Positions 1-11,220 of a stretch of 64,000 bases of DNA are shown here, in pieces; positions within the stretch are counted from its first letter, which is position 1, and every line of letters starts with the position of its first letter. Below the pieces are notes generated by a model. It saw only the letters and a list, made by a program, of their open reading frames with translations. It searched no databases and was not told the DNA's origin. The translations under genes were made by a program, and so were the position numbers. The stretch lies in the NCBI GenBank assembly GCA_963082875.1, contig OY720097.1, positions 17,802,501 through 17,866,500 on the forward strand, written 5' to 3'. The stretch comes from Corella eumyota. Lineage: Eukaryota > Chordata > Ascidiacea > Phlebobranchia > Corellidae.

Positions 1-477
1 TGCTGATATTGTGCTTGCACATTTTTCACAAAAATGAAAATATAGTAAATAAAGCATGCCATTATTTGCAATCATATAGGTTTCCGTTATTGGCACAAAA
101 ATAATAAGATCAGGAAAAGAAATCACTAATTCATGACTGTTTTTGTAACAATCTGGTCTTCTGGGAACCAATTTTCTAATTATAAAATTTATACCAAGAT
201 AGTCTTTACTATTTATCAGTGATTTTCCACATGTAGATTTTACCTCCTTTAATTTCTCAAAAACATCAGTTTTAACAAATGTAAGGGTTTCTTGGGGAAG
301 GGAATTCTCATTAGGGTTGCATTTAATTTCTGTTTGATTTAATTCTGATACAATACAACAGCTTATCAGCTTATTACACACATTTGGTCGATTTACCCAT
401 ATTGACACTGCTTTTGAGAAAGTTTCAACCGTTCCGTTGCTGTTTAAAGAATTGATGTTTAAGTCCGACCATTTCAT
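1..477 (-). CDS. Unidentified protein, 5' part only (runs off left edge)
   Basis: An open minus-strand frame starts at an ATG at 475-477 and runs without a stop for 159 codons to the window edge. The protein begins MKWSDLNINSLNSNGTVETF. It has several cysteines (NKLISCC, FHFCEKCAS) and a hydrophobic stretch around LVISFPDLIIFVPI. I do not recognise the family. No splice acceptor is obvious just before the ATG. The gene lies 288 bp downstream of the DCAF10 stop in the same orientation, a spacing that would allow co-transcription, but nothing in the sequence proves an operon. Coding potential is supported by the length of the open frame in AT-rich DNA and by the ordinary amino-acid composition. 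Confidence 0.55.
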   Translation of the reverse strand, partial: MKWSDLNINSLNSNGTVETFSKAVSIWVNRPNVCNKLISCCIVSELNQTEIKCNPNENSLPQETLTFVKTDVFEKLKEVKSTCGKSLINSKDYLGINFIIRKLVPRRPDCYKNSHELVISFPDLIIFVPITETYMIANNGMLYLLYFHFCEKCASTISA

Positions 478-765
478 TTTATTTACCTACCACAAATGTA
501 TCTGAAAAAAAAAGTTTGCAGTTTACATTTTAAAAAGTTGATTGGACTCCTAGAAATTTTTTTTACAAAAACAATGACTTTGGTAAAACAGGATTGCACA
601 ATTTAGTAACTACAAACTCCATTGATTTGAATTTCAAAAACTACACAATAAATAATAAGGTAACATGTATGGTAAGATCTTTATAACAAAAAAGTCAGTA
701 GGAGAATAACAAAGAAAAGAAAGGCAGGACAACACAAGAAAATATTAAAACACCAAATATATTAT

Positions 766-2809
766 TTACAGAACAGTGTCATACAAAACAATATGTCCGT
801 CTTTAGAACCAGTTGCCACTTGCATGTGGGTGGGTGAAAAGCAAGCAGATAGCACCATACTTCGATGGCCAAAACAATAAGCCACATCATGCAAAGGTTT
901 GGTATTTATATCATTATAACTGGGTAGCACTTGATCACCAGTATCATCCCAGTTGTGAGTTTCATTTAGGCGTGAGGATATGTGTGTTCTGTAGTCAGAT
1001 AACTTTCTGTCAAATGATGTTATTCGTATACCGTAACCAAATGGTGATGCAATCAACTTTCCACAAGGAGAAAAACATATTTCTTGAATGTATTCGCTAT
1101 TTTCTGGGCCATCTTCTAGCACAATATTGGTTGGTAACCCTCTGGGTAAAGGTAAATCAGAAGGGTTGCTGTAATTAGTGTCTTCCCAAGCATTGTTACC
1201 ATAATTTTTTCCATTATAATATGACCATGTATTATGCACAGTTGTGTACTGAAAAAGCATAAGAATATCAATTAGGTTCAATATATTAATAGATTTAACT
1301 TTATTGTTACATACATCACGTAGGTGGTGTGTTTCCCCACTAGGACTTTGTCTGCTTGATAATTCCAATCGATCGTAACGTATGACAACAGCTAAACTCT
1401 CAGGGTGGACATCAATCGCTCGGCAAAAAATGGAAATTTTATTATTTTTATCTTCTTCATCTTTGTAACCATAGTACAACTCTAAATGATTTCTCCTGAA
1501 CACAAAATAAGATACTGGCTTTTAATGTTGTATGACTGTTTTTGTTTTTTAAATGTATAAAAATCAAGTTAACAGACGTGAAAATTTGAATGCAATTAAC
1601 AACTTGACATATTTATATTAAAATCTAAAAAACAACAATAATCATACTTAGTGATTGGGAGAGATTGAAGATCATATTTGTCTTTAGAATCAACATTCCT
1701 ACTTTGATTATTAAAACTTATCGAGTTTTCTCTGTGATTCATTTTGAACTGGATTTCATGAATGTCATTTTCGAGATTCAATAACTATTGAAATATAAAA
1801 CACTTTTTAATTGGGTTCCATTAAGAAACAACTTTACCAGAATAAATTTACTCACATCAAGGTTATGAATAGCAATAAGATCAGCAGTTTGTACAGAACT
1901 AATGTACATGCTGTTTCCATCAGGTGACAATCTCATTCTCATTAAATTTGCACATTTTAAAATTCTTCTAGGTTTGCATTCTCCATTCGATAAAAGACTA
2001 AAAAAAATGACGCAAAACAGTTTTAATTTTTTTTTTTTAATCTTCTTTAATAAGTGTTATTACTTGTTAATATCCCACAATAGAATCTGGTCATCAAAAC
2101 CAGATGACACAATCTTTTTTGAAGATTTATCATATTCAACATTTTTCACCCAACTGTGATGTCCTTTCATCATTAAAACCTCCTAAAAAAGATAATTTTT
2201 TTTAATTTTTTTAAAAAGAATAAAACTTTTTATCCCATTTGATACTAAAGATCTAAAAACAAAGTATTAAAAAAGACTCAGACAATAAAGGTTTTAAAGC
2301 TTTGGCTTACTTCTTTCATGTTTCGTATATCCCACAACGCTATATTGCCATCATCAGAGCAAGTTGAAAAGATCCGATCGTCGATAAAAGTGATGGTATT
2401 ACATCTTTTTGTGTGCACATTTTCCCGACAATAAACAACTTTGCCCGTGATTGGATCCACCATAACTACTGCATCCTTCTCACATGCAGCAACAATTAAT
2501 TTTCTATGATGCAATGTTTAATTTAGAACAGGATAGAAGATCTATTAAAGCTTTTTAGCTAGAGCCTAAGTCAATGTAGAAAAAGTACGTGGAATAACTG
2601 TTTATTAGTTTTTTAACATTTACCTACCCATCAGGTGAATATTTTAGTCCAAACACCCCATTATGTCCAGCGTTAGGCTGAACGTGGTTTGGTCTTTTTC
2701 TGTACAAACTTTTCCATAAATGACATTGAACAGAGGAAAAATTTGTTTTCCTGCAAGTTTTGGGGTGAAGTCCAATTGAGCGCTGGTTAACCCAACTATA
2801 AACAGACAT
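766..2809 (-). CDS. DCAF10: DDB1- and CUL4-associated factor 10 (WD40 protein)
   Basis: Seven exons, read as 2809-2628, 2503-2311, 2182-2064, 1997-1856, 1784-1648, 1495-1315 and 1248-766, join to 478 codons plus stop with GT/AG borders throughout. The protein carries GVFGLKYSPDGKLIVAACE, CSDDGNIALWDIRNMKE, HHSWVKNVEYD, LMRMRLSPDGNSMYIS, EICFSPCGKLIASPFGYGIR and a C-terminal ACFSPTHMQVATGSKDG. These match the order of WD blades I know from vertebrate DCAF10/WDR32. The LWDIR and LWDIN tetrads are DWD-box type motifs used to bind DDB1, so the expected role is substrate receptor of a CUL4-DDB1 ubiquitin ligase. The N-terminus is short compared with mammals. The last intron (1249-1314, 66 nt) is open in frame, so its retention would add 22 residues. 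Confidence 0.92.
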
Positions 2810-4806
2810 TTTACATAACTACAAGTATTTTCTCGCACTGAATAACTTACAACCTTTCTTTAGGTTTTTACACAAAAACAACTTGAAACACAGCACGTGT
2901 TTCAGAAATATTAAAAAAAAACATCACGTGACGTCTCAGAGAAAACACTTGTGATTCTTTATCCTCACTCGTCCCCACACATGAATACGCTCCGCCACTC
3001 AAAAAAACCCTTAATTTACATGATTTAATATTTGGTCACGCAAGTATTTAGTGGACTATCTCTAACATGTAACAAATTAACAAAACTACAAAAGGTTTAG
3101 AGTTTAAACCGCGACAAAGTCGCACTTAATAACTTGAGCCTGACGCTAACAAGTTGCTTAAACACGTACCAACGGCACATATTTTTAAATAAAAATATAT
3201 CCCTCTCAACTTGATATGATATAAAAAAAACAGAACATTGGCTAGTTTTTACTTTGTTTTCGAAAAACTAAACGACTCTTTATTTTAAAAGCAGCTCCCT
3301 TCAAAAAAACAACAAAAGTTGACATTTTGGTTCTTTTAATCTAACACACAATCCACATACGCAGCAGTGCGAACACCATAGGCAGCAAGGAGGTGCAAAA
3401 AATCATGTGGCTGCGTTATAAAGTAGAATTACCAACAAACAATTCACTTTAAAATTCGAGAGGGCGTACCTTCCAAAAAAAAAAACAAAGAAAGTCATGC
3501 CAGCCACGCAAAAGAGAAACAGATGTCAACAACGAAAGCATCATTAAAATAAGTTTTATGCAGTACGAATACATAACAAGCCAACTCAACCTCATTAATG
3601 TACACCAAAATATAACGTGGAACATCATACAACTGTTGTGACTACTGCAACAGTCATAACATCAGTACCACCAAATAAAAATATTGTTTCAGATTGTTTT
3701 AAAGTAAAATTGACAAGGGCATTAGGAAATAAAGAAAACCTCATAATACACTTCCAGATTGTGAAGCAATAAACAAAACTTTGAGTTGGAAGTATTTTAC
3801 ATAAAGTAGTAATAGTGAACAAAAGTTTAGTAAAAAAACAATTAAAACAATAAAATAATGAAAGAAATGTAAACGACAGTAAAAATACTGAAAAGGCAAA
3901 AATATCAGAGCAAAAACATTTATACCATTTTAAAAGAACCGAGGATTACATTGAAAATTTTTAAATATTTTTATTTTCTGGGAATTATCAACGACCAAAA
4001 TTGATTTTTCAATATTTTTAAAAAGGAACCATCCATTAGAATGGGACACTTTTTAAAAAATTTAATAAAAAAAAGGTAACAATTGCAAACATGTCACTAA
4101 CGAAAACAATAACCCCTCATTACCTTACAACAAAAATAATATATTACTCAAGGTTAACATGACTTAAAATGTCAACTAACCGGTTGCATGTTGTTTACAA
4201 ACATAGACATCACCATCAATTATTTAAACTGCAAACAATTATTCACAACCAGACGTTTCCGTCTTTTAGAGTATTTCAATACCGCCAGTCAGCACAAAAA
4301 AAAGAATTTCGTAATAAACAAATATAAATCCACAAAATAAGACGTTAGATTTTCGCAAAAAAATCGATGAAAACGCATAAGATTTAAGTAAGGGATTAAA
4401 GAATGAGTTGGTAGCTTGCTACGTATGGTGAAACAGGTTACACAATGCGATTGAATGACAATTAAAAACATCTACGTTGTTTGCAATTGAAAAATAACAC
4501 GTTATAAACAACTGCGGTGTGAGTAAAACGGTAAATAAAGTTTCAAATAATATAAACCCAATGCTTTACTTAATTCTCATACAAAATGGAGCATTTAACG
4601 TTGGTGTATTTAAATCAGTACACATACATATTTAAAGTTTTAATTGTAATTTACAGAAACGACGCTTACTATATATATAGCAGAATTTTTTTCAGCGCTA
4701 GCTGCTTAACATTCGTGTATAACAATAATGACCAACGAAAACTGTTCGTGAAGTCGAGTTGGAAGCTCAGGTGATGATAAAAGAGTTTGTTAAGAGGTGG
4801 AAGAGG
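2810..4806. other. Non-coding: DCAF10 upstream region and PTP4A 3' flank
   Basis: No convincing coding exon on either strand. The part nearest DCAF10 (about 2885-2945) holds CACGTG E-boxes, including TCACGTGA at 2924-2931, and is the likely DCAF10 promoter. The rest is AT-rich and would contain the PTP4A 3' untranslated region. Confidence 0.5.
2885..2945 (-). promoter_or_regulatory. E-box-bearing candidate DCAF10 promoter
   Basis: About 80-140 bp upstream of the DCAF10 start codon there is GCACGTGT at 2893-2900 and a palindromic TCACGTGA at 2924-2931. Such sites bind bHLH-zip factors (MITF/TFE, USF, Myc/Max). The promoter role is inferred from position. Confidence 0.4.
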
Positions 4807-7800
4807 TTACTGGATGCAACATCCGGACGCAAGTCCGTTCTCTCTGATGCGGAGGCAATATTTTGGGCGATATTTTTGGAGATATTGCAATTGCTTAGCG
4901 TTAATTGCACCACGTCGCTTTCTAAAAAGAAAAAGAAAGTTAAAAAAAATAAAAATCTAAGAATACTTAGGAGTCAAAACAAGGCATTGACAAAAAAGAG
5001 CCTACCCTCTTATAAACTCAACAGCATCTTCGTATTTCATTCCTCCTTCCATTAACGCTAATGCAACCAATACTGGAGCCCTGTAAACAAGTGCTTAAAG
5101 TTATAAATTATAGCCGTTCGACGTCTAAAAATATTACTTTAAAAAAATATAAAACAAATTTTAAAATTAAGTTTTTATTATGGTATTACCTTCCTAGTCC
5201 AGCCACACAATGGACAGCAATGCAGGTTTCAGGGCTTTGTTTTGTGTGAGTTTTCAAGAATTTTAACCATTCTTCCACCACGTCTTTCGGTGGTGCGGCA
5301 CCGTCGTCGAATGCCCAATCCTGTAACGTTAACAAACTGGTTTCAACCGGTTAGAACTGACTGGTTTCGGTTGCGAACTGTACAGTTAAATTTATGATAA
5401 ACAATGTGATTGATCAGCAATATTATACCGAAAACGCCTTCTTGAATTTTATTCAAGGGGGTATACTCTGATATTGTTTTTACAACGAAATTCAATAACC
5501 AACATTATTTGCTATTAATATAAATTTTGCTTTATGTGGATTTTTTTTATTTCTCCAATAAAAACTAACACCCGGAAATGAATTATCGATTTTCTGTCGT
5601 TAACATTATTGATGTTTATTATTTTTTTTTTTAAACCAAAAAAAATAAATTTTTGTATAAATTTGAACTAAAAATATTCTACATATTTTATTTAATTTAG
5701 CTTACATAAACTTGAATTCCTTGAGCAGTTAGCTTCTGCTTATCGTAAGTAGATTCGCATACTCTTACCACTGTATCAGCTCCATAATGATTTAATATCT
5801 ATAAAAAAAATTTAATATTTAATTATGCTATCATTTTTATTCATAAAAAAATATCTAAAAATATTAAAAATATTAAAAAGAATATCAAGAACACATTTAA
5901 CTTATTAGTAATGTTGACAGTGTCTAACCACATTATAACATGACTCTAATGTCAATAGATATTGACGTACTTAGTTAAACGAACATGTTATAATGGCAGA
6001 AAACGGAAGCTGTTAAACAAGTTGCCTATATTAAACAAGCCATTAATAAATAAAAGTTAAACATTGAATTAAGATGTTAAGTCAATTTTTATATACAAAA
6101 TTACAAAGGACAAGTTTAGAAATAAAAAAAAAATAAACAAATTAAAAACAACAAATATATGATCATTTGCTTTTTCAATAGCTTATGATACATTTAGTAA
6201 ATTTAATTTTAAGCCTTTGAAAAATAAGCTCCACAATTAGGGTAAATGCCATTTAGACTTGAAGCCTAATTGCGCAATTAAAACGAGATTTGCTAGCTTA
6301 AATTAGAGGTCGTTTAGCAAAGAACACCTTTACTCCCTGTAGACCAAATTACTTAGTGCACACTGGAAAACATCACGTGACCGATAAGACAAGCGTCACG
6401 TGACGTGGAAAACATCACGTGATCTGGTGACAAATACACTCGTCGATTATCAGCACCCTGTCTAAAACAGCATAACCGGTGACATTGTGTTATTGATTCT
6501 TGACCACATTTAACACGAAATTAACGTCATTGGCACGGAGTACAAGTGTTAGGTTAAATACACACGACAAACACAGACCCATTTACCAAGGACCAACTGA
6601 GTGTAAAAATAGTCAAAAAATGTAGACATCGGAATGCCCTTTGTACTCCCTTTATAATAAAATAGAACGAATAGCAAAAATAGTTTCGTAAACAATAAAC
6701 AATATTTTTTTTAAAAACAAACCAAAATTGTGACGTATACGAGACCCCCTTAATTTTATTATGACGTCATATCTTTTGACAGTTTTATTTTTTTACAACA
6801 CATTAGCATTCTAAGCGTGTAACAAAAGGTGCATATTTATTGTACATGAGCAAATATAAGCGTAGGCATTATGTGTGTACTCGTCATTCGCATTGTTTAT
6901 ATAAAGCATGACACAATCTTCCTAAAAAAGCTTGTCACAATACACATTACGGTATTAAGCATATTTGGTTACATTTAAATGCGTATCTGTTACTAATTAA
7001 TAAAGAACATACTTTCGCTATTACTCAAGATCGATTTTACACAAAGCTTTCGTTTATCAGGTATGTTAAATAGAATAAAATTAATAGATGTTTACAGCGT
7101 ATTTATGTGTTTTATTTTGTCATATTGGTAATACACTGCTTTTTGACCTATGCTTCGTACATGTTTTATTGCGTCCAACGACACCACTATTTATTGCTAG
7201 TAGATTGCGCAATTTTAATAGGCTGTCTGTGCGGCGCGTGATTAAATAACAAAAATATTTTCGAGGTAAAGTGCCAGGTAATAAGAAAGGGTAACAATTA
7301 AACCAAAAAATACAATGAGTTGGCCTAACAATAAAATAAGCAAAAACATAAAACGGGACCTTTTATATATTGACAATAATGCCTTCACACCAAATTTTGC
7401 CTACTTCCTTAAAACCAAGTGTCAGACATATATTTGTTTACATCCTGAATATCTAATTTTAAGTGATATGAGGTGTGTTAAAACACGTAAACCTCCATAA
7501 ACAGCTCGCTTACGCGAGGCTAATTGAGTTTTTAAACCCCCACGAGACGAGCTCTGCAGCAATCAAACCGTACTTGCTATCGAATTTGTGCCAATTATAG
7601 ATCAGAAATACGCTCATAATGATCTTTACTATATTTAAACATCGCTGTTGAAAACAACAATGCCATTCTACGCTAGCCGTAAACACAAGAACAAACAAGT
7701 ACTCTATAAACAGCCTATACGACGCCTGTTTTATTTATAACTATACCACACTGTGGATTGGGTTTAGAATTGTGATTGCATTTTTAATATAAATTGGTAA

Positions 7801-8203
7801 TAAACAGGCCTACTCAATTAAATAAAATGTGTAAATAAAATCAGTAGCTATTGCAACTTGATTTCAAGCAATTTTGAATGTTGGCATAATTGAAAATGTG
7901 GGTAAGACAGTTAAACACAAAAGTGAAAGATCTACATTACAACTTATTTGTTTTTTAACATTCCTAAAATACTTGGGTTGGGCTTGTTAGCAAGTTCAAT
8001 AGTCTTAATTTAATGCATTGACCCAGCAAAGTTTAAAAGCTTAACTTAATACGATAACAACTTAATGATAAAGAGTTTGATTTTTTTTGTAATTTTACCT
8101 CTAAAAATTTTTCCATAGTGGTATCAGTTGGGTTGTGAGTGATGAGAAATCTCATGGTTTTGTATCTGACCTCAACTGGTGCGGGTCTATTCATTCTTGC
8201 CAT
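4807..8203 (-). CDS. PTP4A: Protein tyrosine phosphatase 4A (PRL type), prenylated
   Basis: Five coding exons (8203-8099, 5798-5706, 5320-5190, 5080-5006, 4921-4807) give 172 residues, one fewer than human PRL-1. The start [15 protein letters not shown] and the end GCCIQ (a CAAX prenylation box) are those of the family. The catalytic signature HCVAGLGR places the nucleophilic cysteine at residue 104, and the WAFDDG loop places the general acid at Asp72, both at the numbering known for PRLs. A basic stretch precedes the CAAX box less strongly than in vertebrates. The product should be a farnesylated, membrane-associated dual-specificity phosphatase that also binds CNNM-type magnesium transport regulators in other animals. 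The first intron is long (about 2.3 kb) and holds an E-box cluster at 6373-6421. Confidence 0.96.
6373..6421. promoter_or_regulatory. Cluster of three palindromic CACGTG E-boxes
   Basis: Within 49 bp of PTP4A intron 1 lie TCACGTGA (6373-6380), GTCACGTGAC (6395-6404) and TCACGTGA (6414-6421). The middle one equals the CLEAR consensus used by MiT/TFE factors. Three 8-10 bp palindromes at near 20-bp spacing are unlikely by chance in AT-rich DNA. Confidence 0.5.
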
Positions 8204-9768
8204 TGTTTTTTTCTTGGGTAAATAAACAAGAAAATTCTTAAGTTAAGGAAATTTCAAACATAAAATAAAGTTAGAAATTTAAAAATAAAGGATGTCTGTT
8301 ATAAATTTATAATGGTCTGTTAAAATGTGTAAAGAACAGAGTTACTAACTACTTTTTAGTATTAAGCTATAAATTACCATTAAAATCATGTTATATTCAC
8401 AGCACACAATGTAGAAGTAATAAACATTGTAAAATCAATAAAATTTACTTCAATCTTAAGTAACACATACTTCAAAAGAATTTTATATACATACCTCTCT
8501 TAGAGTACAGAATTTTGATGTGCAAATAATTAATGCGAGGTAGAAGATTTTTGTTCTTGTAATAAGTTAGAGTGTAGTGTTGTTGTTGCAGTAACAACAC
8601 CACAAATACACAAAATAAATAATAATTTCACCCCATCAGTGAATCTAAAAAATAAAACCCAAACTGTAAATTTAAAATGTACTAACTAGCCTTATGATAT
8701 CTATAATCCAAACACGATTGTTAAAAGACAGTCAAAGTGTAAAAGGTTTCATAATATTAAAGGTCATATACAGGGCAATAGTAATGGCTATTTTTTTAGC
8801 CTAATTATTATTTATTCTGAATAAAGCTGTATAAATACCATAATGCATGTTTTATTCTTCATTTAAAAGTGGCATAGAGAACTTTGTTACTAAATGTTTA
8901 CTGACCCTGTATTCAAATAATTACAATCTATCCTTTATAACCAGGCTGACCTTATCATTAACCCAACACTCTTAACAGTTGAATAGCCTATTCATTTTTT
9001 ATACAAATATTTTCTGTCTGTCTTCTTGTGATAATTTTTTTAGATACATGTTAAGGCTAGTACTACAATACATGTTTTACAACTAAGATGTCATATCTCT
9101 ATTGCTTTAGTAGAATAATAGATAAACAATACCCAATAACTGTATGCGCTGTAATGCATAAATCTCAACACCTGTCAATCATATTTTCTTTTTAAACTGC
9201 TCTGTGTTTGTTTTGAAAAAGTAGGTGTAGGTTATGTAACGTTAACCATAATAAAAAAGCTAATTCAATCTGATGACATAATTCTGACATTTATAAATCA
9301 CTAGTATCATTATATATATAAATAGTAAACATTTATAAACGCCCTTAATTAAAAACCAGTTAAATTTTATACTAACAGGTGATAAGAAAATAATGATTTA
9401 TAATTTTTAGTATTGCCCTGAAACATTAAACCAATAAAATAAAATACTTACACAGTGCCTAATTGCAAACAAAATATTTCATGCACAAAAAGTAACAAAT
9501 TTGTTGCCAGAGTGCCTTGTACGACCTTAAATAAATTAAGTAATATTTACTTTTATATTAAAATAAATTCTTCTTTAAATAAAAGTGGAATATTTAAAGG
9601 GCCCTATGATACTTTATGTCAAAAACATCTAAATCTTATTAAATACTTGGTGGCATTATATATTTATATAACTATTTATTTCAGAGTTTTTGAATAACAA
9701 ACAAATTATAATTTTTAAATTAAAACTTTTAATAATAAAAATTTACTTGTTGTTAAAATAAATTTCCT
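8204..9768. other. Non-coding AT-rich region upstream of PTP4A
   Basis: I see no supported exon. It probably holds PTP4A 5' untranslated sequence and promoter, and the 3' flank of the small gene end at 9769. A short inverted repeat (TTGTTGTTGCAGTAACAACA) lies near 8580-8600. Confidence 0.35.
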
Positions 9769-10045
9769 TCAAGGTGCGTGCTGTGCTACACAGCGGGCAC
9801 AAAATATTTCAGCAAGATATTGCACGGCTCGTGGAAGAACAGTCAAAACTTTTGCAGTATTGAACTAAAAAATAAATGTAAAATAAAATAGAAATCGTTT
9901 TGCTATTAGTATATTTAATGATTTACAAAATCAAATTTGGGAATATTTCAAGCTTATTTTTTTTTTAATTCTATCTACCAGTGATTGATTGACGGACATC
10001 TGTAAATGATTAATAATTCCAGCTTTAGGGACCTGATTAGGACCA
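9769..10045 (-). CDS. Unidentified protein, last two exons only
   Basis: Two minus-strand exons with good borders are visible: 10045-9979 (acceptor TTTTAAG, donor GTAGAT) and 9864-9769 (acceptor TTTTAG, stop TGA). Joined, they read GPNQVPKAGIINHLQMSVNQ then SLFNTAKVLTVLPRAVQYLA and a tail EIFCARCVAQHAP. The helical, conserved-looking composition and the shared open phase suggest the C-terminus of a small protein. I could not find its upstream exons or name the family. Confidence 0.4.
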
Positions 10046-11220
10046 CTTAAAATAATTAAATAACTTAAAATTATAGAAAATAAATTATTTTCTCTGAATC
10101 AAATAAAAATATAAAGTGATTAGGCTATATTTTAGTTTAAATCTAGAAATAAAAGTAACAATGAGACAAATAAAACGCAGTAACCACAAACTAAGCCCTA
10201 GAAAATAGTTAAAACCAGACTTTCAGACTTTAGGCAGTTAGGTTCGTCTGTTCGTCTGAAATAATAACAGCTAACAGCTCTAAATATCCTTGACACATCA
10301 TTTACATAAATTAGCATTACTTTAAACCATAACACAAGTAAACCAAGATTACTAGGCAACCTAAACCTGTTGGGCTAACAGTAAGCAAATAGAAAGCAAA
10401 TATTCACGTAACAGTCAAACATCAGATCCAGACTGTCGCGACGAAATTTTAGTTTATGTCGCAACAATGGGAGTATTTTAATTATCAGCAAACTGCCACA
10501 TGCGGCAATATTTTTAAAACTTTAATTTAATTTTTCTAATTTGACAGTAATTTTAACATAATATAAATTAAAAAAGAGATACAATATGTATTTTATGTAT
10601 CACAAGGTTAATAAGTTTGTAGGCAATTTTTTTAAGTTAAACATTCTATATATATATTAAAATGCAGTGAAAATTTTTATCTTATTTTTCTGTTGTTTAT
10701 TGTTTTTCTTTTATTTTTATTAAACAAGCATATTTGCTACATATTTTAAATCACTAATTAATACCTGGTAATTTTATTTTGCTTTTTTAGTGAACCGAAA
10801 ACTACGTTATGGGGCTGTCCCATGTGCGTAGTGAACTATATCAACTAAACAAGGTATTTTAATATGTTGTTCCCTTTTACATCTGTACATCGTATATGTG
10901 TATCACAGTATCAGTGTATGCAAATTGGTTTTAAAGTATGTGTGCAAAAGTAAATTAATATTAAACATGCCAGCCTTTTAGAAAATATTATATATATAAC
11001 AAAAATATAATTTAAAGTAAAACATGGGTACGTTTTATGTTTAATTGTTAGTTATATTTTAAAAATTGCTATTTAATTTCTGACTTGTATTTAACTAATT
11101 TTAATTGCTAAATTTTTTTTTAATTTTAAGTAATATTTGGTTTGGCAAATGCAAGGCTTCAATATTTTACTATGTATAGTTTTTAATGAGTATTATAATT
11201 AAAAACTTTAAACCATAATA
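10046..11220. other. Mostly non-coding; possible first exon of the SH2 gene
   Basis: AT-rich, with no long frame. At 10810-10854 an ATG opens MGLSHVRSELYQLNK followed by a GTATTT donor. It could be an upstream exon, but its phase does not fit the next exon I accept, so I leave it unassigned. Confidence 0.3.

Noticed and set aside
4759-5055. Plus-strand frame of 98 codons
   Set aside because: It is antisense to the last PTP4A exons, which match the PRL family exactly.
10810-10854. Short exon MGLSHVRSELYQLNK as the start of the SH2 gene
   Set aside because: The donor phase does not fit any acceptor that keeps the next exon's frame, so it is not included.
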